Below are positions 42,946 through 53,290 of a stretch of 64,000 nt of DNA, piece after piece. Each line of letters begins with the position of its first letter. Within the stretch, counting starts at the first letter, position 1. The notes beneath the pieces are model-generated. The model did no database searches. It saw nothing but the letters and a program-made list of their open reading frames with translations, and had not been told where the DNA came from. The stretch is from contig OY755174.1 of assembly GCA_963576735.1 (NCBI GenBank), forward strand, positions 1,178,001 through 1,242,000, in the 5' to 3' direction. The translations under genes and the position numbers were made by a program. This stretch comes from Bedellia somnulentella (taxonomy: Eukaryota; Arthropoda; Insecta; Lepidoptera; Bedelliidae).

Positions 42946-44328
42946 AATTATAAAATATAAAATTATAAATAAATATATACCTACATATACGAGTATAATG
43001 ACCTATAGGTCGTTATTACACAGATATAGTTAGCCCCTACCAAGGCACAATGACCTGTGGTAAGGGATACTAACTCGACGATATATTTAATTATATGTAA
43101 TAGACATATAATTAACATCCGAGAATAAGAAAAAATAGGTTGGCAGAATTTAATTACTACTACCGTGATAGTAGCTGGGACCGACCTCTTTATGCGCCAT
43201 TGGCCTTCTAAGCACGAAATAATCTTATTTAAAAGAGAAACAGATGATTATGTCTCTATGCCAGTTTTCGAACCAGGGACACACAATTCGTAAGGTTAAC
43301 GCTGTGAACTTGTAGATCACAGAAGCAATGTCAACACTGCATGCAACATGAAAATATTTATCTTAGTTAATAGTTAAAAGATTGAGACCTAACATTTGCG
43401 ATGCATCCACGATTCTAAAAGAAGTAGTATGAAATAGAAAAGCGATAGTATTAAAAATAAGTTCAGGCCACATTCATGTGATAATTTACCGTAAAGTGAA
43501 ATGTGTTTTTACTTTTTTTTATCAGATATTTATTTTGAATTAAGTTCTGCCCAGCAAAAACCAAAAAACCAATGAAACTATACAACCTTCTTATATGCAG
43601 TACTAAGCGTTAAATTTACAAAACGAAATATATATAAAAAGCAAAACTGACTGACTGACTTAAAATCAACGCACAGCCGAAACAACTCTACCTAAAAACT
43701 TGAAATTTCGCCCAGAGGTGTCAGTTCAGTCAGTCAGAGATGTCAGTTATGAAAGAGAGTACTAAGAAGGGAATTTCAGAAATTCAGACATTAAAAGGAT
43801 GAAATAGCGGTGTGAAATTTTTATGTAAATTTTTGTATTGTTAAATAATAAGTTTGAAAATTGTTAGACAGTTTTCGATCACTTTTTTTATGATTTTTCA
43901 TGGAAAATTATAAATTCCTTAAGGGGTAAAATAGTGGGATAAAGTTTGAATGAAAATTTTCTCATTTCCGTACCTAGGAAATTGTAATTTTATTATATAA
44001 ATGAGCATTTATGATTTAATTTCTTCCCCTAAAGGGTTAAAGTCAGAGTTTCAAGTTTAGGTATATGTATTTTCCTCCATTCTGGCCTACTGGGAGCCTA
44101 TTTAAATAATGAACTAAAACTGTGAACAGAGTTTCAAATTCAGAACAGAAATTATTAAAAACCCTACCAACCGACCACTTTTCTCTCCACCGATATTATA
44201 TCAACTTGACTCCTAACAAAGCGAAGAGACAAAGAATTCATTACAGCGTCCTATGTTAGTAATAAATCAGCCTAGACGCAGTGCAACCACCTAGATATGG
44301 TGGACACGGGACCGGTTCTGGGGCGTGC
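42946..44328. other. Intergenic DNA upstream of the lipocalin gene
   Basis: No gene. The segment from about 43,620 to 44,040, which contains AAAAGCAAAACTGACTGACT, may be part of another non-autonomous element, but I cannot define ends. The last 150 bases become GC-richer towards the promoter. Confidence 0.3.
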
Positions 44329-44365
44329 TTTAAAAGCCAGGGTTGCGGTGGATCAGCTCATTCCC
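44329..44365 (+). promoter_or_regulatory. Core promoter of the lipocalin gene
   Basis: A TATA-like TTTAAAAG lies at 44,330-44,337. About 25-30 bases downstream is TCAGCTCATTCC, suitable as an initiator near 44,353-44,360. That leaves a short leader of about 30-40 nt before the ATG at 44,391. Confidence 0.5.
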
Positions 44366-44390
44366 GGTCTGTAGCTTCTACCAGGACAAC

Positions 44391-44471
44391 ATGAGGTGGT
44401 TATCGTTCTTCGCGCTCGTGGCTGCTGCGGCGGCGCAGATACCTTCGCTGGGATGGTGTCCCGATTATCAG
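44391..44471 (+). CDS. Lipocalin exon 1: signal peptide and mature N-terminus
   Basis: 27 codons ending GWCPDYQ, the first conserved cysteine. The donor is CAG followed by GTTTCG, a weak but acceptable site. Phase 0. Confidence 0.88.
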
Positions 44472-47400
44472 GTTTCGTTTTTTTGATTTTGGGATGTTGG
44501 TTATTGGTGGGTTTTGGGTTTATGGGGTTGCAGTTTTTTGATTAACGCTATGTTAAATAAATTCTAAATTCAAACACTAAAGATAGAGAGATCAGTGCTA
44601 TTGTTATATATATTTTTTTTTATTAAATTTATTAATTTCTTTTTAAAAAAATATTATGTTAACATGTTAAGCTAGGCAATGTTTTTTTTATAAACAAGAT
44701 AAACAAAATATAACTTGATTTTCATTCTGTTGATTGCCGTACGAGGCACTCACGACCAAAAAACATTTCAGTAATATTTTTTTCCATTCTCGTATTTTAA
44801 AACAAATAATCGACTTTCTTAGACTATATAAATATCTATTATTTATAATTTAACAATAAACACTACAAGAATTAGCTTTTTTAACAAAATATTACTGAGA
44901 AACAATTAGTTGCGGTCTACATATATTTTGTTTTAAAACCTAGTTTTTGCACTGTGTTTAGAAAATAGCAGGTTATTATAAAAATTAATAAAAAGAAATC
45001 GAGTTCTACCAAATAAAATACAAAAATACTTTTTCAAGAACGGCCTTTGCGGAGTAATCTTAGTATTTCATGTTACTTCATAAATTAGACATTTAGTTTT
45101 TATTGATACGTTAGTTAGGTACGTAAATAAAATGACTCAACTTTGATAACAGAATACTCTACCCTATAATTAAAATAAAGCTAACTGTTTATTTTACTTT
45201 GAAAGAAAACTAAATGTTTCTGATTTCAAATACAAAAAAAAATATTAAAATATATAAATATTTATTTTATTTTTACTCAACTGAGCCTTTGTTAAACTTG
45301 ATTCAAATTCCTCAAAAAATATCTGAACGAAAACCGAGAACTCGCCCCTGAATAAAACACAAATAAACAAAGAAACCCTCTGGTTAATGCAGTGGTGTTA
45401 CATTCAGTTGCGTAGCATCCTTACATAACTGTGGCCGGCCGGTATCAACGACCTGACCACAGACAAGGGAGACCGAGTAGTCTTACCACTCTGTACTGAC
45501 CTACGATAACTGAAAAAAAAACGTGCGAATGTGAGTGCAAGGGTTTGCAACATTTATGTCAAGCGGTGTAGTTTTTTTTTCTATTTCTAATATGAACAAA
45601 CAATAATCACTAGGATAGAAAATGTTTTATCCCCTGTATAACTTTATTTCTGATAATATTTTGCAAAATACATTTCAGCGTAGTTATTATGTTACCAAGT
45701 AGATTACAAAAGCATATGCTACCTATATGGTAGACATTTAAGTAGGATATTAAAAATAAAAATTATTGTGTGAATATCCATCTCTAAAACAGTACGCAGA
45801 ACTGAATTATAATAGGTGCAATACTATACTATACATACATAAGATTTACAAAATAGTTGGCAACCCTAGCGCACTGAAACTGATATTAATGAACCAGAAA
45901 AACCACTCTTTCTGTACTTGTTATTGTTATTCATCACGATTATGTTATTTTATTAAATAAATATGAAGCTAGCTAAATAAAGCAACTTACAAACACAGCT
46001 TCTGCGTCTTCACAAAAGTGAACGAATTTTTTTAGCACTTACTGAACATGAGTGTCGAGATTAAAAAGGCTCACATCGTAATGCACTACTAATTCACTGT
46101 TGGCGTGGCGCAAAAATACTTATGAATTTTAATGTACTAGTAAAGTAGTTTTTACAGACATTTATTACACACATGTATTCAATACTGTCTATATTTTCTT
46201 GCTTATATATTTTTTCACAAATAGCTAATAAATTCAACTTTTTCTTAATTTCTTATAATTGCCTTTGTTCCCCAGCCCATGGCCAACTTCAACATGAACC
46301 GTTTCCTGGGCACGTGGTACGAGGCGGAGCGCTACTTCACGGTCAGCGAGCTGGGCAGCCGCTGCGTCACCACCAAGTACGACCGCACACCTGAGGGCCG
46401 GATCCTCGTCTCCAACGAGATCACTAACTCTTTGTAAGTTATCGTTTTATATATTAACCTACCTTTTAACTTGTTACTCCTTTTTGGTATTCATAGCTCT
46501 GAGTATATAAAACTCAAAAGGTTTCGCCGTGTATCCCCGAAGGGGTTGGCAGAGGTACTAACACTTCTGAACATCACGTGACATTGACACCTGGTGCTTA
46601 GGGTACCTACATTTTGCATTGATAGTGTACTCACGTGATCGGGGGTTGGCCTATCGCCGTTTTGTACGAATACACTGGCACCTGACTAAGTACAATTTAT
46701 TCATGTGGGTTTTCCCTCGATGTTTTCCCTCACCGTTGACAACCATGATAAATTAACCACACATATGACTTTAGAAAAGACAAATTGGTGTAGGCCCAAC
46801 CCGGGATTTGAACACTAGTCGTTTGCACGAGAACCGGTGTTCCACCCATTGAGCTATCACGGTTGCACTTATATATTAACCTACCTTTTGTATACCTGCT
46901 ACCTGTTTTGGTATTTATAGCTGTGAGTATATCTATGGGTACTCTGAACACCAGGTGACGATGTCACGTGATGTTCAGAAGTGTTAGTACCTCTGCTAAC
47001 CTCTTCGGGGATATACGGCGTGAGCATTTGAGTCTTCAGTCTGAGTAAATCTATGGTCGGCGTAAAATAGCCAACCCCGTGTTTTTGCCAGGACTGCACC
47101 TTATAACGGCAATACACTGTCTGACACGTGATGGTCGGAAATATTAGTACCTCCCTTTGAGAATTAAGTTGAGTTAACTTTGTTATCGTAAACGAGGATC
47201 TATATTGACAAAGTATTTCGTGTTAAAACATCACTTATCATCAACCAGAAAGGTGTAGGGTGAGAGCTAATAAATCTCAAATAAGTACGTCTGTCCAAAT
47301 AAACCTTCATATTTGTAATTATAAATTTCTCCAATAGGTGACATAATATGTTTTACAAACCCTTAACATCATCATGTTTCACAGGACTGGTCTCAAGAGA

Positions 47401-49276
47401 ATAATGGACGGGTCCATGCAGCTGATAGGGCGGGAGGGCGAAGGGCGCGTGCTCGTCAAGTACGTGTCGTACCCGGTGCCCTACGACACTGAATACAGTA
47501 TTCTGGACACCGATTATGACAACTACGCTGTTATCTGGTCCTGCAGTGGTATTGGACCTGTTCATACACGTGAGTATAATAACATACATATACTCACGGC
47601 TATAAATCCCATGAAAGGGTAGCCAGAGCTAGGGAATTAGAAATTCCTAAGCCACTTTTTTAAGTTGCATGGGGATTAAATGGTGAAATAGAGGTTTTTG
47701 CTCTTGATAAGTTGAGTTTTGATATAGATTTTTTATACCTGTTGGACTAGAAGGGTTTTGAGTATTATCTAAAATACTCAGTAATACGAAAATAATCAAT
47801 TACTCGCTGTCTTTATATAATTAATGATTAATTTCTGAATGTCTTATTAAATTTTTGTTATACTATCACAGATAATCATTTAATCCTTTAATTCAAAATC
47901 TTGTGCAGTTGAGTTATCTTATTTCGATCTTTCCCTGCTCGGGCAATTCTGGCGTTACAATAAGAGATTCGGCATTTTTTCTGTACCCACAAACTATAAT
48001 ATGATTATAGCACACAATATATGTTACTACATTTTATAAATTCTGGATTCACCTAGATCTACAAACATTTAAGTAAAATAAAAAAAATCGAAACTCACAA
48101 TTAAATCGAACCAAATGCAAACCCATGTACGATTAAACAATACTATTACTATATTCCATATTACAGAAAACGCCTGGGTGTTGACTCGTGAAAGACTAGC
48201 ACCTACAGCCGTGATGCAGAGTGCCTACGGAATCCTGGACAGGTACAAGATCTCCAGAACATTCTTCGTGAAGACCAACCAAGCTGACTGCAACATCCTG
48301 CCTTCGCCCGTAGACCCGGAGTCCAAGAACGCTGTTGGGGTTGACGATGTCGTCGCCAAGAATGCAGTGCCTGTTGAAAATGTGGTGGTTGACCCAGATG
48401 TTGTTGCTGTAAGTACTGTTGGATAAAATACCATTTGAAAAAAAGAAAACATAAAGGAATATGCATAAACATTCCGTGTAGTGTTGGCTTAGAATAGCAC
48501 TACCCCATTTATCATTTATCTTTTATTTATGAGTAATAATCCCCACATGAGGAATTCATGTCAAAAAACATTAAATTACCCCATTTCTTCCGGTGGGTGT
48601 ACGTAAGAGGCGACTAACGGCATTGGGGCTTTTAAAGGATTTTTGGACGATGCGGTTGGAGACATATCACCAACAACCTTTATATCACCATATTTTCCCC
48701 ACTAAAATTTCCAGAAGTGACTGAGGATTTTTTTATTCCTTAGCTCTGGCTACCCCTTCTAGGGATCTACTGCCGTGAGTATATGTATGTATGCATGTAA
48801 ACAAAAAGGAAGCTTTGCCCTCTTTCAAAAATCTACATCTCGCTATCTTTCTTTGTGTTATGATAAGTGACAAAGACAGACTATTGATTATTGATTTGCC
48901 CTCCGTCTAAGTAAAATAAATGAAGTCAAGTGTGTGTTTCATTTAAATATATGGGCTTTGCTTTAACCAATAAATAATATATTTAATTTTCTCAATAACA
49001 TTGCAGAAAAAGGAAGAAGTGGAAGGTCGTCCCAAGACCAACGTTCCGGTGGCACAAGAGCGAGTAGCCGTCCCAGTCGCCGCTGAGGAAGCCGCGAAAC
49101 CGATGCAAGTGCCAGAACTCATCATGTCAGAATCTTCCGAAAAGAAAGAAACCTTCTACAAACCAGCAGAAGCCATGCCGGAAATGAAACCCGAAATGAA
49201 ACCAGAAATGAAACCGGAAATGCCAATGGAAGCTATGCCCGAAAAGAAGGAAGAAAAGAAAGACGAAAAAATGTAA
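44391..49276 (+). CDS. Secreted lipocalin of the apolipoprotein D / Lazarillo type (whole gene, 5 exons)
   Basis: Exons are 44391-44471, 46276-46433, 47385-47569, 48167-48408 and 49007-49276. All have GT..AG borders and compatible phases, and total 936 nt or 311 residues. Residues 1-15 form a signal peptide (MRWLSFFALVAAAAA). The lipocalin motifs are present: GTW at 39-41, TDYDNYAV at 122-129 and LTRERLA at 147-153. Cysteines 23, 57, 133 and 183 fit the two-disulphide pattern of ApoD. Such lipocalins bind small hydrophobic ligands (bilins, lipids) outside the cell. The fold ends near residue 190; residues 191-311 are an unusual low-complexity tail with PEMK repeats. Most ApoD-like proteins are about 190-220 residues, so this one is long. 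Introns 2-4 carry family A, B and C insertions. Confidence 0.88.
44472..46275. other. Lipocalin intron 1
   Basis: AT-rich, 1.8 kb, with acceptor TTCCCCAG. No recognised repeat. A GC-richer patch with GGCCGGCCGGTATC lies near 45,430. Confidence 0.7.
46276..46433 (+). CDS. Lipocalin exon 2: first beta strand with the GxW motif
   Basis: It encodes residues 28-79, with NRFLGTWYEAERYF and the second cysteine in SRCVTTKYD. The donor is TTT followed by GTAAGT. The exon is strikingly GC-rich (codon third positions mostly G/C) against the AT-rich introns. Confidence 0.92.
46518..46868 (-). repeat. Family B SINE, full length, in lipocalin intron 2
   Basis: Read on the minus strand it starts with a tRNA-like head (AACCGTGATAGCTCAATGGG as A box, GTTCAAATCCCGGG as B box), continues through the body and ends in the hairpin CCCCTTCGGGGATA. 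It is opposite in orientation to the gene. Confidence 0.85.
46929..47155 (+). repeat. Family B SINE fragments in lipocalin intron 2
   Basis: 46,929-47,030 carries the 3' part (ACTCTGAACACCAGGTGACG, then CTCTTCGGGGATATACGGCG). A second, more diverged piece follows at 47,100-47,155 (ACACGTGATGGTCGGAAATA). Both are in plus orientation, downstream of the full minus copy. Confidence 0.7.
47385..47569 (+). CDS. Lipocalin exon 3: central strands with the TDY motif
   Basis: It completes codon 80 and encodes to residue 141, including EYSILDTDYDNYAVIWSC, which holds lipocalin motif 2 and the third cysteine. The acceptor is TTTCACAG and the donor is ATACAC followed by GTGAGT. Confidence 0.92.
47580..47705 (-). 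repeat. Family A element, 5'-truncated, next to a lipocalin splice donor
   Basis: The reversed tail AACATACATATACTCACGGC starts about ten bases after the exon 3 donor. The 3' half of the element follows and breaks off after GGTGAAATAGAGG. Confidence 0.8.
48167..48408 (+). CDS. Lipocalin exon 4: last strands, helix and start of the tail
   Basis: It encodes residues 142-222: NAWVLTRERLAP (motif 3), the C-terminal helix region and the fourth cysteine in QADCNILPSP, then a Val/Asp-rich extension. The donor is GTTGCT followed by GTAAGT. Confidence 0.9.
48474..48798 (+). repeat. Family A element with a nested family C fragment, in lipocalin intron 4
   Basis: The family A copy runs from GTGTAGTGTTGGCTTAGAAT to GCCGTGAGTATATGTATG. 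It is interrupted at 48,511-48,576 by 66 bp containing the family C tail AATAATCCCCACATGAGG. The insertion is flanked by the perfect 10-bp duplication TACCCCATTT at 48,501-48,510 and 48,577-48,586. Confidence 0.88.
49007..49276 (+). CDS. Lipocalin exon 5: low-complexity C-terminal tail with PEMK repeats
   Basis: It encodes residues 223-311 and the stop TAA at 49,274. It is rich in Pro, Glu, Lys and Val, with a tandem PEMK unit (about three and a half copies at residues 280-293) and a strongly charged end rich in Lys and Glu. No cysteine. The acceptor is ACATTGCAG. It is not part of the standard lipocalin fold. Confidence 0.88.
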   Translation, partial: KKEEVEGRPKTNVPVAQERVAVPVAAEEAAKPMQVPELIMSESSEKKETFYKPAEAMPEMKPEMKPEMKPEMPMEAMPEKKEEKKDEKM

Positions 49277-49354
49277 TTTGTGATTCCTTAAAATAATATT
49301 GTATAGTAGTGAAGCTGAGTGATTTGAATTTTAAATCTATGGGCTACTAAACCA

Positions 49355-49360
49355 AATAAA
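49355..49360 (+). terminator. Lipocalin poly(A) signal AATAAA
   Basis: The canonical hexamer lies 79 bases after the stop, followed by a GT-containing stretch. Another AATAAA lies at about 49,451. Confidence 0.6.
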
Positions 49361-49552
49361 ATCACTCGATGAGTATGGAATCATTGAAATTGTAAAATCA
49401 CTGAGATCAGACTGGGTGCGTCACTTTAGTGTAAGATTACAATAGTCATTAATAAAAGAAATTTTAGTCGTCACGAAATTAAATGTGAAGTCAATATCAT
49501 AGAACTTTTATTTGATACCCTTATTACTTCTAACTATTTACAGACGATATAG

Positions 49553-49780
49553 ATACATACATATACTCACGGCTATAAATCCCTAGTAGGGGTAGCCAGA
49601 GCTAAGGAATTAGAAATTCCTCAGCCACTTTTGGAAAGTTGAGTAGGAAAAAGATGGTAAAATAAAGGTTGTTGATGGTGGGTCTCCAACTGCATCGCTC
49701 AATAATCCCTTAAAAGCCCCAATACCGTTACTCGCCTCTTACGTACATCCACCGGAAGAAATGGGATAGTGCTATTCTTC
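49553..49780 (-). repeat. Family A SINE-like element
   Basis: It runs from the reversed tail ATACATACATATACTCACGG to GGGATAGTGCTATTC, lacking the last bases of the head. CTATTTACAG occurs just before it and again just after it, as the likely target duplication. Confidence 0.85.
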
Positions 49781-49924
49781 TACTATTTACAGGACGAGTC
49801 AGGCAATAATAGCCGAAAACCGCACCTCTCAAATCACCATTATGAACTTTGGGATCAATCATCTTATCACTTACCCAGCACGAAATTTAGTATTTTTAAA
49901 CACATCCAGTATCCTTTATTTTAC

Positions 49925-50075
49925 AAAATACAAAATACAAAATACAAAAATCTTTATTCAGTTTCATGGTTTTTTTACAGAAGTATAAGGTTGGAGCCCC
50001 CTTTTAAGTAAATAAATACCTGTGCCAGGGGACCCCGCTCCTCCGATTGCAAGTAATACAATATCGATGAAACTA
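49925..50075 (-). mobile_element. Probable LINE 3'-end fragment with (CAAAATA)n tail
   Basis: Tandem ACAAAATACAAAATAC units lead into AATCTTTATTCAGTTTCATG and CCAGGGGACCCCGCTCCTCC. A simple repeat joined to a TTTATT-containing unique segment is the usual appearance of a minus-strand non-LTR 3' end here, but no coding part remains. Confidence 0.4.
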
Positions 50076-50547
50076 CATATCCGATACATTTGAATTTTAA
50101 TTATTGTTGAGTAATACAATATCATATTTTTATATATTTCTTTATATTAATTATTGATAAAGCTATATAATCCAAAAACATTGTTTTCATTTTGTATTCA
50201 AAATAATATCAAAATTTAAATATTAATACATTAAATTATTCAATCAAACCTTTAATTATTTATTTTTTATAATTATTTATGCATGCAACATTCCAAAAGA
50301 AGACTAAAACTATTTATTCTTAGGTTTACATTTTAAGTAACTTTTCACATCCACAGTTATATTTGCAATTGCAACATAAGATTTTTTCTCTAATGTAAGA
50401 GTAAAAGTTGATCTTAAATAATATCAAAAAGAAAAATAAATGAAATTGACAAATTTATATTTAAATTAATTAATTATTTACATATTATATTTGATAAATA
50501 AATAAATATATAAATAAACAATACACATTATTTGTTTACTATTTAAC

Positions 50548-50865
50548 TTAATTTTTATTCTTGAACAATTGCTCAGTGCAGTCGTAAGTTTGTTTTACTA
50601 GCCAGTCGGTTACTATTTTCTTACATTCATTAATAGATTTTAGCAGTAAGGGATCGGTTGTCTCCTTTATCAGGAAGCCGCAATGCACTATAAGAAAAAG
50701 TAAACAAATGGTACCAATCATGAGCATCATTGTCTTGAACGCATTTGTTGCTAACAAGCGCCTTGCCGCTATGCTCCATGCCCTGTTTGGTACATGCGTC
50801 CCTCCTGAGCGCGAGTAGGTTCTTCCAATTAACTGAATAATCCCCTGTTGATGCGATAATTGGTA
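50548..50865 (-). other. Unidentified open frames, possibly a small secreted peptide or gene fragment
   Basis: On the minus strand one frame could encode a 60-residue peptide beginning MMLMIGTICLLFLIVHC, which looks like a signal peptide, ending at 50,548. A second overlapping frame reads NWKNLLALRRDACTKQG then DAHDWYHLF. I recognise neither. There is no poly(A) signal after the stop, and a family A copy lies immediately upstream. It may be a gene remnant or chance. Confidence 0.2.
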
Positions 50866-51113
50866 CATACATACATACATATATTCACGGCTATAATTCC
50901 CTAGAAGGGGTAGCCAGAGCCAAGGAATTATAAATTACTCAGCCAATTTTGGAAGTTGAGTAGGGAAAAGGCGGTAAAATAAAGGTTTTTGGTGATGGGT
51001 CTCCAACCGCATCGCCCAAAAATCCAATAAAAAGCCCCAATACCCTTAGTCGCCTCTTACGACACCCGTAACAAAGTAAAGGGGTAGCGACATTCTAAGC
51101 CGGCACTACACGG
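50866..51113 (-). repeat. Family A SINE-like element, full length
   Basis: It runs from CATACATACATACATATATT to the head complement AAGCCGGCACTACACGGC. The perfect 10-bp duplication ATAATTGGTA lies at 50,856-50,865 and 51,114-51,123. Confidence 0.92.
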
Positions 51114-51377
51114 CATAATTGGTATTGTCGACATCTAAAGCAACTGCGTCAATGCATGACCTCTATGGTAACGATAACAGTGAGATACCCCAAAATATCG
51201 ATTCGAATCTGGCAATGTAGAAAGCTAGACCTCTCAGACAATTTTTTTTTTCATTTTCAATTTATTTATTTGCATACAGTACCTTATTTATAGATTGACC
51301 TGGTAGAAGTGTAATAATTACAGCAACATGCTTGACAGTAAGTAAAAATAAAAATGATTATGTACACATGTAAATAC

Positions 51378-51578
51378 ATACATATATACTCACATCGTTA
51401 TTTCCCATTGGGGCAGGCAGAGACTACCGATCGCCACTTTTACGATCCTGGCAAACCTCTCTCTAGCTTCCATTACATCCATCAATCGTTTCATACATTT
51501 TCTTTTATTCTTCATACATCGGACGCCTGCATCTTTGAGGACACTATCTATCTGGTCTAAATTGTGTCCAATGATGAT
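51378..51578 (-). mobile_element. 3' end of the partner LINE (5'-truncated)
   Basis: The plus strand ATACTCACATCGTTATTTCC, then CATTGGGGCAGGCAGAGACT, is the complement of the LINE 3' end. The minus-strand frame keeps KRKCMKRLMDVMEAREV-like residues with a frameshift. Confidence 0.7.
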
Positions 51579-52289
51579 ATATTTATGAATAAGAAACAAA
51601 ATAAGTCATAGGTACAACATTTGATGAGTATGAACTCAACCGAGACGTTAGCATTGAGAATAAATTTATTTTCTATTACCTGCGGCAAGTCGTTTATATA
51701 TATGTAGTAAAAATAAAAGAGGACCAAGGTTAGTTCCTTTTTAATAAAAAGGGATCATGGAGCCATGCAACATCTATTTTGTGAGCCCGCCGGGCCGCCG
51801 ACTGCCCGGCGACACAATCCAGCCTGTATGAAAAGAATCATGTCTAAGCTATGTATGAAAACTAGACCACCGATATATGTCGGCGGTCTCAGTGTATATT
51901 GCCCTTAATTTCTGTTCTCGGTCTAAATTGTTGTCATCCCTATCTCACACTGCGGGGAGCGACTTAACAGGAGGGTTGGCAATAGATTTTAAAAATGCCT
52001 ACTTTGAATTCTCTATTTCGTAGTTAATGATTTTGGGTGATGCCATTTTAGATCTATCACCGACGACACTTTATTTATACTACCTTCTAATTAAACAAGT
52101 TCTAAAAGATACTGAGGCATTGTTTATCCAGAAGTTTTGGAATTTATAGACGTGATTATATTATGAGTGTTGTTCTCTTAAATACGCCTTTGATCAAATG
52201 AAGGCAAAAATGCACAACGTATTAAGTGACATTTAATAGTATTTGTCGGAATCACAATAATGCACGATTTTTTGCTGTCGTCTCGGCGG
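51579..52289. other. Intergenic DNA, possibly with an old family A remnant
   Basis: A block at about 52,010-52,170 (GATTTTGGGTGATGCCATTT ... ATTTATAGACGTGATTATAT) follows family A order at low similarity. A GC-rich stretch with GCCGGGCCGCC is at 51,786-51,815. No gene. Confidence 0.35.
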
Positions 52290-52299
52290 CACACTAATC

Positions 52300-52475
52300 T
52301 TGTCATTTACATACCTCTCACACCATCCCATACTCGTATATATGTATGCCCGCCAATTGTACCTCACTGTCATTTTATCATTATTTGATTTGATTATTAT
52401 TTTTTGTAAATTTGCGTTGGATGTACAACAATACATCAATACAATAAAGAGTTATTCTATTCTATTTTATATATC
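52300..52475 (+). mobile_element. LINE 3'-end fragment with (ATTCT)n tail
   Basis: It ends with AATAAAGAGTTATTCTATTC and TATTTTA, the plus-strand counterpart of 34,449-34,600. The 5' part is missing. Confidence 0.45.
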
Positions 52476-52483
52476 ACTTTTCT

Positions 52484-52740
52484 TCGGCCATATATCTCGA
52501 CGCGGCCGCATGTCTATCGAGCGACTGGTGGTACAGGGCAGAGTAGAGGGCACCCGAATGCGTGGTCGATCACCAATGAGATGGACGGACTAAATAAAAG
52601 CAGCGCTGGATGACCCCCTGTACCAATGCACCAAAAAAGCAGCCCTCAGAGAGGAATTTCGATGAATTGTGCGGCGGGTCACCCAACCAAAATGACGCCC
52701 ACGACCACTCTGTCAAGAGTGTTACGACTGAAAAGATATC
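52484..52740 (+). mobile_element. Degenerate LINE reverse-transcriptase C-terminus
   Basis: One frame reads FGHISRRGRMSIERLVVQGR, then RMRGRSPMRWTD, then a stop, and after it ALDDPLYQCTKKAALREEF and RPRPLCQECYD. The GHI..ER..V.G....RGRSP.RW pattern is the usual end of many insect non-LTR polyproteins. In-frame stops show it is dead. Confidence 0.7.
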
Positions 52741-52799
52741 ACTTTTTATTTAATATTTAAAAAAGTGTTCTTTAAATTACGATAAAATTTGAGTTAGAC

Positions 52800-53290
52800 A
52801 AATTTTAAGTTTTTTTTATTATTTTACTTTATTTGGGACATTAACAGCAAACAACTCAAAATAACATACTGGTTAACAAATTACAACAATAACCTTTAGA
52901 GAGAAAACAAAATAAAAACAATATCGTTAAGTATAAATACAAAAACACATCACTAAAAAACAACTTTGTGGTAGATTACCAGCTTTTTAGTGGTAGGTTT
53001 AAAAAATAAGTTAATTTTGTATAAGATACGGATATACTAGATGCAGCATTGCACTGCAGCAAAAATTAATTAAATTAGTAATATAAAAAGTATCAAATTA
53101 TGTAAAGATTGAACTTTACATGTTTTAAACAAATGTGTTATTTCAGATATTAACAGGCATGGCAAAATCTTCATTTTAATAAAACAAGTTGTGCAAGTTT
53201 TAATGATTTTTTGTGATAATCCTAATGCATTTTTGTGCTGTAATTTTTGTAATAAATTGTTAGAACTGTCCCAGAGCATAAAACTACCTC
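52800..53290 (-). mobile_element. Degenerate Jockey-like LINE fragment
   Basis: The minus-strand frame 53,070-53,279 reads MLWDSSNNLLQKLQHKNA, then CTTCFIKMKILPCLLISEIT, which follows the Jockey-type order LWGNS...KLQK...FKKLKILTLP...E. The TTTATT-rich segment at 52,815-52,835 is the likely 3' end. Confidence 0.55.
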
